Of a stretch of 64,000 nucleotides of DNA, positions 18,328 to 25,858 are shown piece after piece. The position numbers were made by a program, and so were the translations under genes. Origin of the DNA: CAZKWG01 sp964615375 (GTDB lineage: Bacteria; Myxococcota_A; UBA796; CAZKWG01); the NCBI GenBank assembly GCA_964615375.1, contig CAZTOW010000031.1:53270-117269 (forward strand), read 5' to 3'. The stretch's first letter is position 1. Each line of letters begins with the position of its first letter. The notes under the pieces are model-generated. The model was not told where the DNA came from and ran no database searches. It saw nothing but the letters and a program-made list of their open reading frames with translations.

Positions 18328-18865
18328 CCTCGGGGAACTCCTCCATCAGCATGCGCTCGATGCCGTACTTGAGCGTGGCCGTGCTGGACGGGCAGGTCCC
18401 GCAGGAGCCGATGAGCTGGAGCCGGACGATGCCGTCCTCGAAGCCGCCGTAGACCAGATCCCCGCCGTCTCCGGCGATGGCCGGGCGGATCTCGTCGTCC
18501 AGGAGCTGCACGATGCGCCGCTCCAGGTCGGAGAGCGAGCCCGCGGGGGCCGGGGCCAGCGCGTCGTCCAGCACCGCCATCTCGCCCTGGCTGATGAGCT
18601 CGCGCAGCGTGTTCTTGGCGAAGGGCACGATCTCCGGCCACTCCGCGGAGGGCATCTTGCCCACCGTGACGAAGCGGGGGGCGATGAGCACCATCTCCAC
18701 GCCGTCGATCTGGAAGAGGCGGGTGGCCAGCGGGCTGTCGGCGGTGCGCTGGCCGAGGTGGTACTCGTAGGTGCCGTTGGGGACCAGGGCCTCGTCCACC
18801 CGGAACATCAGCGCGTCCGGGTTCGGCGTGGGCATGGTGATGACGTTGATGGTGTCTGCGGTCAT
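18305..18865 (-). CDS. NifU-like iron-sulfur scaffold/carrier (Nfu type)
   Basis: The 186-residue protein has two parts. An Nfu N-terminal domain opens with TMPTPNPDALMFRVDE and contains SPLATRLFQIDGVEMV. A NifU C-terminal domain contains DDEIRPAIAGDGGDLVYGG and the cluster-binding CxxC motif GSCGTCPSS. Proteins of this type carry 4Fe-4S clusters to apo-enzymes. Length and both domains are complete. The upstream spacer of about 95 bp is shared with the divergent acyl-CoA dehydrogenase. Confidence 0.88.
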   Translation of the reverse strand: MTADTINVITMPTPNPDALMFRVDEALVPNGTYEYHLGQRTADSPLATRLFQIDGVEMVLIAPRFVTVGKMPSAEWPEIVPFAKNTLRELISQGEMAVLDDALAPAPAGSLSDLERRIVQLLDDEIRPAIAGDGGDLVYGGFEDGIVRLQLIGSCGTCPSSTATLKYGIERMLMEEFPEVTGVEQI

Positions 18866-18959
18866 GCCGGAACCTTAACGCTCCCGGGGTGCCGGTCGAG
18901 CCCCGGAGCGGTTAACGGACAGGACCCCGCGCCCTCGGGCGCCACTGCAGGAGACCCTC

Positions 18960-20111
18960 ATGCCGATCTCGTTCTCGCTCTCCGAGGAGCAGGAGCAGCT
19001 CCGTCAGCTCGCCCACGACTTCGCCCGCGACGTGATCCGCCCGGTGGCGGCTCACCACGACGAGACCGGCGAGTACCCCTGGGAGGTCATCCGCCAGGCC
19101 CATGAGCTCGGGCTCGTCAACACCCACGTCCCCGGGGCCTACGGCGGCCTCGAGCTCGGCGCTGTGGACGGCCTCCTCATCGCCGAGGAGCTGGCCTGGG
19201 GCTGCACCGGCATCGGCACGGCGATCGAGGCCAACGGGCTCGCCCAGCAGCCGGTGATCCTGGGCGGCTCGGACGCGCTCAAGAAGAAGTACCTCCAGCC
19301 CATGACCGAGAAGCCGATAATGTGCGCCTACGCCGTGACCGAGCCGGGCGCGGGCTCGGACGTGCAGGGCCTCAAGACCACGGCGGTCAAGAAGGGCGAC
19401 CGCTGGGTGCTGAACGGCTCCAAGATGTGGATCACCAACGCGGGCGTGGCCGACTGGTACTTCGTGGTCGCGCTGACCGACCCGGACAAGAAGGCCAAGG
19501 GCGGCATGACCGCCTTCGTGGTCGAGAAGAGCTGGCCGGGCGTGACGGTGGGCAAGAAGGAGTGGAACATGGGCCAGCGGTGCTCCGACACGCGCGGCAT
19601 CACGTTCGAGGACGTGGAGGTCCCCGAGGAGAACGTGGTCGGCAAGGTGGGCGACGGCTGGAAGCTGGCCATGGCCGCCTTCGACTACACGCGGCCGGCG
19701 GTGGCGGCGGCGGCGGTGGGGCTCTCCCGCGCCGCGATGGAGCACGCCATCCAGTACGCCGGTGAGCGCAAGACCTTCGGCGTGCCCATCGCCGCCCACC
19801 AGGCCATCTCCTTCATGATCGCCGACATGGCCATGAACATCGAGGCCGGGCGGCTGCTGTGCTGGCAGGCGGGCGCGCTCAAGGACGCGGGCAAGCGCAA
19901 CACGCGCGAGGCGGCCTACGCCAAGGCCTTCTGCGCGGACATGGCGATGAAGACGGCCACGGACGCCGTGCAGATCTTCGGCGGCTACGGCTACTCGTCG
20001 GAGTACCCGGTCGAGAAGCTCATGCGTGACGCCAAGATCTTCCAGATCTACGAGGGCACGAGCCAGATCCAGCGGCTCATCATCAGCCGCGAGATCTTCG
20101 TCCGCAACTGA
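18960..20111 (+). CDS. Acyl-CoA dehydrogenase
   Basis: A full-length 383-residue FAD-dependent acyl-CoA dehydrogenase that oxidises acyl-CoA at the alpha-beta bond and passes electrons to ETF. It shows the family hallmarks: CAYAVTEPGAGSDVQGLKTT, WVLNGSKMWITNAGVADWYF, RCSDTRGITFEDVEVPEENV, QIFGGYGYSSEYPVEKLMRD and the active-site Glu in IYEGTSQIQRL. The start ATG 18960 follows a GCAGGAGA ribosome site. The SDR gene begins 12 bp downstream, probably in the same operon. Confidence 0.93.
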   Translation: MPISFSLSEEQEQLRQLAHDFARDVIRPVAAHHDETGEYPWEVIRQAHELGLVNTHVPGAYGGLELGAVDGLLIAEELAWGCTGIGTAIEANGLAQQPVILGGSDALKKKYLQPMTEKPIMCAYAVTEPGAGSDVQGLKTTAVKKGDRWVLNGSKMWITNAGVADWYFVVALTDPDKKAKGGMTAFVVEKSWPGVTVGKKEWNMGQRCSDTRGITFEDVEVPEENVVGKVGDGWKLAMAAFDYTRPAVAAAAVGLSRAAMEHAIQYAGERKTFGVPIAAHQAISFMIADMAMNIEAGRLLCWQAGALKDAGKRNTREAAYAKAFCADMAMKTATDAVQIFGGYGYSSEYPVEKLMRDAKIFQIYEGTSQIQRLIISREIFVRN

Positions 20112-20123
20112 AGCGAGGTTCGC

Positions 20124-21116
20124 GTGAAGGTCCTGGTCACCGGCGGCACCGGCTTCATCGGGGGCAACCTGATCCGGCACCTCGTCGCGCGCGGCGACGA
20201 GGTGGTGGCGCTGGTGCGCAAGCCGAACCTCGTGCTGGAGGGCCTGCCCATCCAGCTCGTGCAGGCCGACATCACCGACGCGGACGCGCTCGCCCCGCTG
20301 GTGCGCGGCTGCGGCGGCATCTACCACGTCGCCGGCCTCTTCGACGCGAGCCCCGGGGGCGCCCGGCGGATGCGGGAGATCCACGTCTACGGCACGCAGG
20401 CTCTCCTGCGCGCCGCCGAGCGCGAGGGCGTGCCGCGCATCGTCGTGTGCAGCTCCAGCGTGACCGTGGGCTTCGGCTCCAAGGAGGCGCCGGGGGACGA
20501 GGACAGCCCGCTGGACCCCACCCGGGTCTACGGGGCCAGCGGCGCGCTCCGCGCCTACCACGACACCAAGCTCCAGAGCGAGCGCATGGCGGCCGGCTGG
20601 GGCGGGGTCGAGGCCGTCATCGTGAACCCGGACTACATCCTGGGCGCCTGGGACGTGAAGCCGACCAGCGGCCAGCTCATCGTCACCATGGCCAAAGCCC
20701 CCTGGGTGCCGGTGTACCCCAAGGGCGGAAAGTGCTTCCAGGACGCCGATGACTGCGCGCTCGGCCACATCCTGGCCATGGAGAAGGGCGCGCCCGGCCG
20801 GCGCTACCTGCTGGGCAACGAGAACCTCTCCTACCAGGAATTCATGAGCATGGTGGCCGAGGTCGTGGGCAAGCGCCCGCCCATGCTCGCCCTGCCCGAC
20901 GCCGCGCTCGGGCTCGCCGGGGCCGTGGGCGAGCAGCTCCTCGCGCTCGACCCCCACCGCTTCGCCGGCCTCGACCCCAACGTGCTCCGCTCCATGCGCG
21001 AGCAGCGCTACCGAACCGGCCGCCGCGCCGCCGAGGAGCTGGGGGTTCCGCGCACCCCGATCCGCGAGAGCGTGGAGAAGGCGTATCGGTGGTTCGTGGA
21101 TCACGGCTACTGCTGA
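20124..21116 (+). CDS. NAD(P)-dependent epimerase/dehydratase-type SDR (HpnA or dihydroflavonol-reductase-like)
   Basis: The 330-residue extended SDR starts with GTG. The Rossmann motif VTGGTGFIGGNL lies at residues 4-15, YHVAGLFD follows, the catalytic Ser lies in VVCSSSVTVGFG and the YxxxK pair is in YHDTKLQSE. The later NPDYILGAWDVKPTSGQ stretch matches the HpnA/DFR subgroup. The natural substrate is uncertain. It follows the acyl-CoA dehydrogenase by 12 bp. The final 27 bases (21090-21116) recur, slightly diverged, at 31924-31950 on the far side of the accessory island, which makes this gene the left boundary of that island. Confidence 0.85.
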   Translation: MKVLVTGGTGFIGGNLIRHLVARGDEVVALVRKPNLVLEGLPIQLVQADITDADALAPLVRGCGGIYHVAGLFDASPGGARRMREIHVYGTQALLRAAEREGVPRIVVCSSSVTVGFGSKEAPGDEDSPLDPTRVYGASGALRAYHDTKLQSERMAAGWGGVEAVIVNPDYILGAWDVKPTSGQLIVTMAKAPWVPVYPKGGKCFQDADDCALGHILAMEKGAPGRRYLLGNENLSYQEFMSMVAEVVGKRPPMLALPDAALGLAGAVGEQLLALDPHRFAGLDPNVLRSMREQRYRTGRRAAEELGVPRTPIRESVEKAYRWFVDHGYC

Positions 21117-21135
21117 GTGTGCGCTCTCGCCCTCG

Positions 21136-21516
21136 CTAAGCCCTGACCTTGGGGTAGTACTCCACGCCCGGCAGGCCCTCGAAGTGTCGGTCGCAGGTCA
21201 CGAGGTTCAACGCGGCGATCTGCGCGTGGGCGTAGATGGTCGCGTCGGCTGTGGCGAGCTGATGCGCGCGCGAGAGCTCGGACGCCTCCAGGGCGACCTT
21301 GCTGGTGAGGGGCTCGATCCGGCCTCGGTGCATCTGACCCGCGACCAGGTCCGCCTTGTCCAGGCCTACCTCCCGCGCGGTCCACTTGTGGACCTCGAGC
21401 AGGACCATCGTGGGGACGACGAGGGCTGCCGGGTCGGCCAGGATCGGCAGGAAGGTGCTCGCCAACGGGCCGTCCGCGAGCACCTCTATCCAGACACAGC
21501 TATCTACGACCTTCAC
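21136..21516 (-). CDS. PIN-domain toxin (VapC type), first copy
   Basis: The 126-residue PIN-domain ribonuclease has acidic residues at the usual places: VVDSCVWIE (Asp5), LLEVHKW (Glu), ATADATIYAHAQ (Asp) and LVTCDRHF (Asp). VapC toxins cleave RNA, often initiator tRNA, and are held in check by a cognate antitoxin. The antitoxin gene lies directly upstream and overlaps it by four bases. This PIN sequence differs clearly from the second PIN gene at 32.2 kb. Confidence 0.85.
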   Translation of the reverse strand: MKVVDSCVWIEVLADGPLASTFLPILADPAALVVPTMVLLEVHKWTAREVGLDKADLVAGQMHRGRIEPLTSKVALEASELSRAHQLATADATIYAHAQIAALNLVTCDRHFEGLPGVEYYPKVRA

Positions 21517-21722
21517 GTCCGATCATCCCGGTCGCGGTAGTTCTCCGTGTCCGCGCCACGGGCGAGGCCGAGCAGATCCTCGATGGGAAGCACCGGGACC
21601 AGGATGATCAGGTTGCCTCGCTCGAGGACGCTGAACTCCGTCCCTGGTCGCAGGTCGGTGCGCCGACGAAGCTCATCGGGGAGCTCGACGGCGCCGTCTT
21701 CTCTCAGGCGCGCAGGGATCAC
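21513..21722 (-). CDS. AbrB/SpoVT-type antitoxin of the first VapBC pair
   Basis: The 69-residue protein starts at GTG 21722, just after a GGAGG site. The sequence IPARLREDGAVELPDELRRR followed by LRPGTEFSVLERGNLIILVP is the swapped-hairpin AbrB fold used by VapB/MazE antitoxins to bind operator DNA. The charged tail (GADTENYRDRDDRT) is the likely toxin-binding segment. Its stop overlaps the toxin start (ATGA), as expected of a TA operon that represses itself. Confidence 0.8.
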   Translation of the reverse strand: MIPARLREDGAVELPDELRRRTDLRPGTEFSVLERGNLIILVPVLPIEDLLGLARGADTENYRDRDDRT

Positions 21723-21852
21723 GGAACCTCCTCTGCTATCGTAGCCGACCCGAGCCTCGGTGGGAAGAGAGGGGGCGGGGCGTCGGAGGCTGGAGCGGTT
21801 AGGTAGAATGGCGGTCGGAGAGGTCCGGCCTGGCACCCGACAGGAACCATCG

Positions 21853-22326
21853 GTGCTTCTGCAATTCCTCCTCGCCTGCAAAGCCTCCTCCCTCGGCGTG
21901 GACGTCCCGCGCGGCGGGCCGGAGGCCATCTCCCAGGAGGATCTCCAGCGCGACGTCTTCATGCTCACGGAGCGGGGGATGGAGGACCGGCGGGCGGGCA
22001 CGCCCGGCGGGGAGGAGGCGGCGCGGCGGGTGGTGGATCGGATGCAGCAGATGCACCTGCTCCCGGCTTTCGGCGAGGCGTATTCGCGTCCGGGCGGGCT
22101 GATCTGCGGGCAGAAGGACGGGCGCAGCGGCAAGGCGGTGCTGGTGGCGGCGGAGGAGCGGGGGAGCGGGGCGTCTGTACTGCCTCCCCCGATTCCTGGC
22201 CGACGCGCGCGCCTTCACCCTCGCGCTGGACGGGCCCGCGCAGCGGCTCCTGGTTGTCTGGGCCAGGGTGCAGGCGGCGACGGCGGGGCTCACCGAGGCC
22301 GGGGCGTGGTGCACGGCGTGAGGTGA
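21853..22326 (+). pseudogene. Chimeric remnant: 5' part of the M28-like lipoprotein gene fused to the tail of another gene
   Basis: From GTG 21853 the frame reads a lipoprotein signal (LLQFLLACKASSLGVDVPRG) nearly identical to the intact gene at 32658-33326. About 308 bp align with 14 differences by eye, 11 of them silent. At about 22176 the match stops abruptly and the next 150 bp match the 3' end of the small gene at 31065-31391, but in a different frame, so the last 50 residues are nonsense (PGRRARLHPRAGRARAAAPG). It is best read as a recombination scar at the left edge of the Roco island. The mostly silent differences suggest that the copy evolved as a working gene before truncation. Confidence 0.75.
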
Positions 22327-22336
22327 CTCCCCCCGG

Positions 22337-25300
22337 CTACGTCGTCGCCGGCGGGCCGCCCTTGTCCTCGGGGTCCTCGCGCCCCCCACGCAGCAGCGGC
22401 AGGCGCTTGTAGGACGCGATCATCAGGCGGACGAAGGGCTCCTCGGCCAGGCGATCATCCTGGCGGAGCTGGAGGGCGCCGACGATGCCCACGGCCAGCA
22501 GGGCCCCGACGACGCCCATGGCGGCCGGCGGGGCCACGAAGAAGACCAGGGGCATGGACCTCCAGAAGTGGTTGGTGCCGCTGAGCGCCAGCACGCCGGC
22601 GATGACGAGGAAGGCGACGAGAAAGGCGATGAGGAAGAAGGAGCCGGCGGGCCAGGGATCTCGGGGGGCGGGGGTTGATGGATGTGGTGTTGAGGCTGCC
22701 GCAGACTCGGTTCTCACTTCGTTGTTGTGTCCCGCAACCTGAGTTTGGTTTGTCGTTTTGTCCCCACCCACATCGTCGCCAAGGACGACCTTGTCTGCGT
22801 AGACAGTGGTGACCCACCCCTCTCGATACCGTCGCAGCCGCTGATCCCGTTCCTCCGAACTCTCCACGCCATCCAAAAGCAAGGAGATCTGAATCTGGTC
22901 ATCCAGTCCAGGAGGCCAGTAGTTCGTCTCCCCTCGAGAATCCAGCTTAAGAAGATGTGCATATGGGACAAGGACTTTGGGGCGCTGCGGCACTGAAACC
23001 AGTTCCTCCACCTCTAACCCCTTGATGCTGGCGTTAATCACACCAAGGCGCTCTCGAACCACGGCCAGCAGCGCGCGACGGCCGGATACGCTACCCCGGA
23101 TCCATACCCGGATTCGCGCATCGTCCAGGTCCGCCTGGACCAGAGCCTCGTTGCCGTCTTTGGCAAGCACCACCCCCGTCCGCCACCACTGACGGTCCTT
23201 GGCCAGATGATGCGTGCGGACGATGAAGCGCGAGATCACGCTGTTCGGCAGTACCGGGTAATGGAACTCGAAAGCCAGCGACTGCTCCCAGCCGTCTCCC
23301 GCCTGCGACTCCTTCGGCAGCAGGTCGGCCACCAGCCAGCGCGACCCATTCCCCTCCTCGAAGGGGAAACACAGCTCGAACTTCTCCATCATCCCAATCA
23401 GCTCCCGCTTGCGGTCGGGCGGATACCGCTCGTCATCCAGCACCTGGCCCATCATGTTCCAGTCCAGCACGCCTCTCGCTTCCAACAGTGCAGGGGCATT
23501 CAGAATCGCGTAAACGCCACTGGTCACCCACCTCGGCTTCAGAAAATGAGTCCCCACCAACCGTGGGTCGTCGCGGAAGTTCAGAAGCACCCCCAGCTGA
23601 TTCAGCAGCCGCGCCAGCGTCTCCTGGTGGCCGCGGTCTGTCACCCCCGAAGTACGGCAGGCTGTCCTATACTCCTCAGCTGTCAGGTACGGACGGTTTA
23701 ACTGCTCGACCTGCTCTTTTACTTTGAACCAACTTCCCGGTAGACGGTCGTGAATATGGGGAAGCGCTCCGATTTCCCGTGCCACCACTGTACGCAGTTC
23801 AACGATCCCGTCTCCCGTCTCACAGGATGTTTCCAATATCTCTTTGACGAAATCATACTTGGCCAACACTCCCCTCCGGTTCATGTCCAGTGGCTTTTGG
23901 TCTTTCTTGTTGCCAACCACGACTGCGGGGCTGCCGGCCCCGTAGCTTTCGATTAACTTCAGCCAGTAGTCCAGTCGATTCTGGCGCTCATCCTCCCTGG
24001 CATTCAGCACCACCAGGTAGATGCACCGCTCCGTCAGAAAGAACTGATGTGTGGCATGCATAATCTCCTGTCCGCCGAAGTCCCACACATTAATCTGAAT
24101 TGGCACCTCGTCCACATCCAATGACCACCGCTGCACGGCAATGCCGGCCGTCATCTTCTGCCATGGGTCAAAGCGTCCGTGCACCAAGCGTTCGACGAGA
24201 GAAGTCTTACCTACCGCTCCTTGTCCGATCAGGATCAACTTGACCTCATGAAGGGCGCGAGACTCGCCTTCCCGAAGGGCAAAGTAGTAGTTGAGGATGT
24301 CGGCGGGAGAGGACGGGTTTTCGCCTGAGTCGAGATCGCGGGTGCCGAGAACCTCCTCGGGGAGCCCCAACAGGGGGTTGTCATGGAGGTATAGCCGTTC
24401 CAAGCGCCTGACACGCCGAAGCTCAGATGGCAGCACCTTAAGCTGGTTATTCGACAAGAAAAGGCGCTTCAGAGCGGACAGCCTACCCATCTCTGACGGT
24501 AGCGCACTCAGCTTGTTGCTTCGTAGGTCGAGACTTGTCAGGGCGGTTAGCTTTCCTACCTCGGGAGGCAGCACACTCAGCTGATTGGCCGACAGTGACA
24601 GAGTTTCCAGGGCGATCAGCTTACCCACTTCGGGGGGTAGTGCACTCAACTGGTTGCCCGACAGCGATAGGGTTGTCAGGGCGGTCAGCTGACCTAGTTC
24701 GGAGGGCAGTTCGCGCAGTTGGTTGCGCGAAAGGTCCAGGCTCGTCAGTGCGTTCAGCCTTCCCATCTCGGGGGGCAGTGCGCTCAGTCGGTTCCAGGAC
24801 AGCGACAAGGTCGTCAGGGCGGTCAACTGGCCAATCTCAGGGGGAAGTTTGCTCAGCGGGTTGTCTCGCAAGTTCAGGGTGGTCAAGGAGGTCAGTCTGC
24901 CCACCACGGAAGGGAGCGCGCTCAGTTGGGTGCCCGACAGGTCCAAGCTCGTCAGGGAGATCAGCATGCCCAATTCGGGCGGTAGCGCGATCAGCTCGTT
25001 GTTCGACAGGTCCAGGTGGGTCAGGGCTGTCAGTTCCCCCAATTGGGGTGGCAGCGTGCGCAGTTGATTGTGCGAAAGATTCAAGCTGATGAGAGCTGTC
25101 AGTCTTCCCAACTCGGCGGGCAGCGGGTGTTGCACTCCGGTGGTTGGGCCCACTCGGTTGTCCTCACTGCGGGTAAGACGAGGTGCGCTCAGCTGGTTGC
25201 CTGCCAGGTTCAGGGCCGTCAGGGCGCTCAGGTTGCCCACTTCAGGTGGAAGCGCGCGGAGCTGATTGGCCGATATGTTCAGGGTCTTCAGGGCACTCAG

Positions 25301-25483
25301 GTTGTCCACTTCTGGCGGCAACGCACGCAGCTGGTTGCCCGACAAATCTAAGCTGGTCAGGGCGGTTAGCGACCATAGCTCGGGTGGCAATTCCGTTAGG
25401 GCCAAGCCTGAGAGCGTCAGCTCAGCGGTGCCGGTGGCGGCGGCCTTGGCGATGCGGCGGCGGGCCTCGGAAAAACCATTCAT
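22337..25483 (-). CDS. Roco protein 1: LRR - Roc GTPase - COR - two membrane helices
   Basis: The start ATG 25483 has GGAG seven bases upstream and gives 1048 residues. Order: helical cap (1-26); about 15 LRRs of 23 residues (27-380), the fourth carrying a 20-residue insert; Roc GTPase with P-loop GQGAVGKTS at 420-428, NVWDFGGQEIMH and NKKD; COR domain (about 590-885); an insert with LGDDVGGDKTTNQTQ at about 901-915 like the GDKVGGDK motif seen in bacterial STAND/conflict proteins; then two hydrophobic helices (about 947-968 and 976-1003) and a basic tail. Roco proteins are dimeric GTPases; the LRRs probably sense a ligand. It lies 22 bp after an HTH gene. The middle of the gene is less GC-rich than its surroundings. 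Confidence 0.85.
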   Translation of the reverse strand: MNGFSEARRRIAKAAATGTAELTLSGLALTELPPELWSLTALTSLDLSGNQLRALPPEVDNLSALKTLNISANQLRALPPEVGNLSALTALNLAGNQLSAPRLTRSEDNRVGPTTGVQHPLPAELGRLTALISLNLSHNQLRTLPPQLGELTALTHLDLSNNELIALPPELGMLISLTSLDLSGTQLSALPSVVGRLTSLTTLNLRDNPLSKLPPEIGQLTALTTLSLSWNRLSALPPEMGRLNALTSLDLSRNQLRELPSELGQLTALTTLSLSGNQLSALPPEVGKLIALETLSLSANQLSVLPPEVGKLTALTSLDLRSNKLSALPSEMGRLSALKRLFLSNNQLKVLPSELRRVRRLERLYLHDNPLLGLPEEVLGTRDLDSGENPSSPADILNYYFALREGESRALHEVKLILIGQGAVGKTSLVERLVHGRFDPWQKMTAGIAVQRWSLDVDEVPIQINVWDFGGQEIMHATHQFFLTERCIYLVVLNAREDERQNRLDYWLKLIESYGAGSPAVVVGNKKDQKPLDMNRRGVLAKYDFVKEILETSCETGDGIVELRTVVAREIGALPHIHDRLPGSWFKVKEQVEQLNRPYLTAEEYRTACRTSGVTDRGHQETLARLLNQLGVLLNFRDDPRLVGTHFLKPRWVTSGVYAILNAPALLEARGVLDWNMMGQVLDDERYPPDRKRELIGMMEKFELCFPFEEGNGSRWLVADLLPKESQAGDGWEQSLAFEFHYPVLPNSVISRFIVRTHHLAKDRQWWRTGVVLAKDGNEALVQADLDDARIRVWIRGSVSGRRALLAVVRERLGVINASIKGLEVEELVSVPQRPKVLVPYAHLLKLDSRGETNYWPPGLDDQIQISLLLDGVESSEERDQRLRRYREGWVTTVYADKVVLGDDVGGDKTTNQTQVAGHNNEVRTESAAASTPHPSTPAPRDPWPAGSFFLIAFLVAFLVIAGVLALSGTNHFWRSMPLVFFVAPPAAMGVVGALLAVGIVGALQLRQDDRLAEEPFVRLMIASYKRLPLLRGGREDPEDKGGPPATT

Positions 25484-25505
25484 GAGCAACTCCGATAGGA
25501 TACCA

Positions 25506-25754
25506 TCAGGCCAGGGACTCTGAGGGGACAGGCTGCTCCGCGGCGTCAAGGACCTGTTCCACGGTCCAGCCGAGCCTGCGGGCGAGGGTGCGGGCGGTGG
25601 CAGCGCTCGGACGGTGGGTGCCGCGCTCCAGGCGGGAGAGCGTCGTGTGGCTGACGTCCAGTTCTGCGGCGATGGCCTCCAACGACACCTCGCCGCGCTG
25701 GGCGCGGATCGCTTGACCGAGGCGGGTCGGTTCGCCAGAGCGGGGGCGGGGCAC
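25506..25754 (-). CDS. Small Cro/CI-type HTH regulator of Roco cassette 1
   Basis: The 82-residue single-domain helix-turn-helix protein has a GTG start preceded by GGAG. The XRE fold is visible as LGQAIRAQRGEVSLEAIAAE, LDVSHTTLSRLERGTHRPSA (recognition helix) and ATARTLARRLGWTVEQVLDA. It is paralogous to the HTH at 29821-30069, sharing LSRLERGTHRPSA and GWTVEQVLDAA. Its stop lies 22 bp before the Roco 1 start, so it probably controls its own operon. No clear operator palindrome is seen in the 100 bp upstream. Confidence 0.85.
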   Translation of the reverse strand: MPRPRSGEPTRLGQAIRAQRGEVSLEAIAAELDVSHTTLSRLERGTHRPSAATARTLARRLGWTVEQVLDAAEQPVPSESLA

Positions 25755-25818
25755 AGCTACTCCGATCAGAAGACACCAGACTCTAACGCTGTTGAACAGG
25801 CTTGCACAACGACGCGCG

Positions 25819-25843
25819 GGCCGGGGCGTGGTGTGCGGCGTGA
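25819..25843 (+). repeat. Third copy of the small-gene 3' tail next to a Roco-type gene end
   Basis: A stretch of 25 bases ending in GTGTGCGGCGTGA matches the last bases of the small gene at 31065-31391 (its tail and stop codon) and the same tail in the chimera ending at 22326. It lies 15 bp beyond the 3' end of the LRR-membrane gene, as the chimera tail lies 10 bp beyond the 3' end of Roco 1. The two gene ends therefore carry the same convergent neighbour remnant. Confidence 0.7.
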
Positions 25844-25858
25844 GGGCGCTCCTCCCAG

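Noticed and set aside
24400..25400. 69-bp periodic DNA considered as a repeat element
   Set aside because: The period equals the 23-residue LRR of Roco 1, so it is coding repetition.
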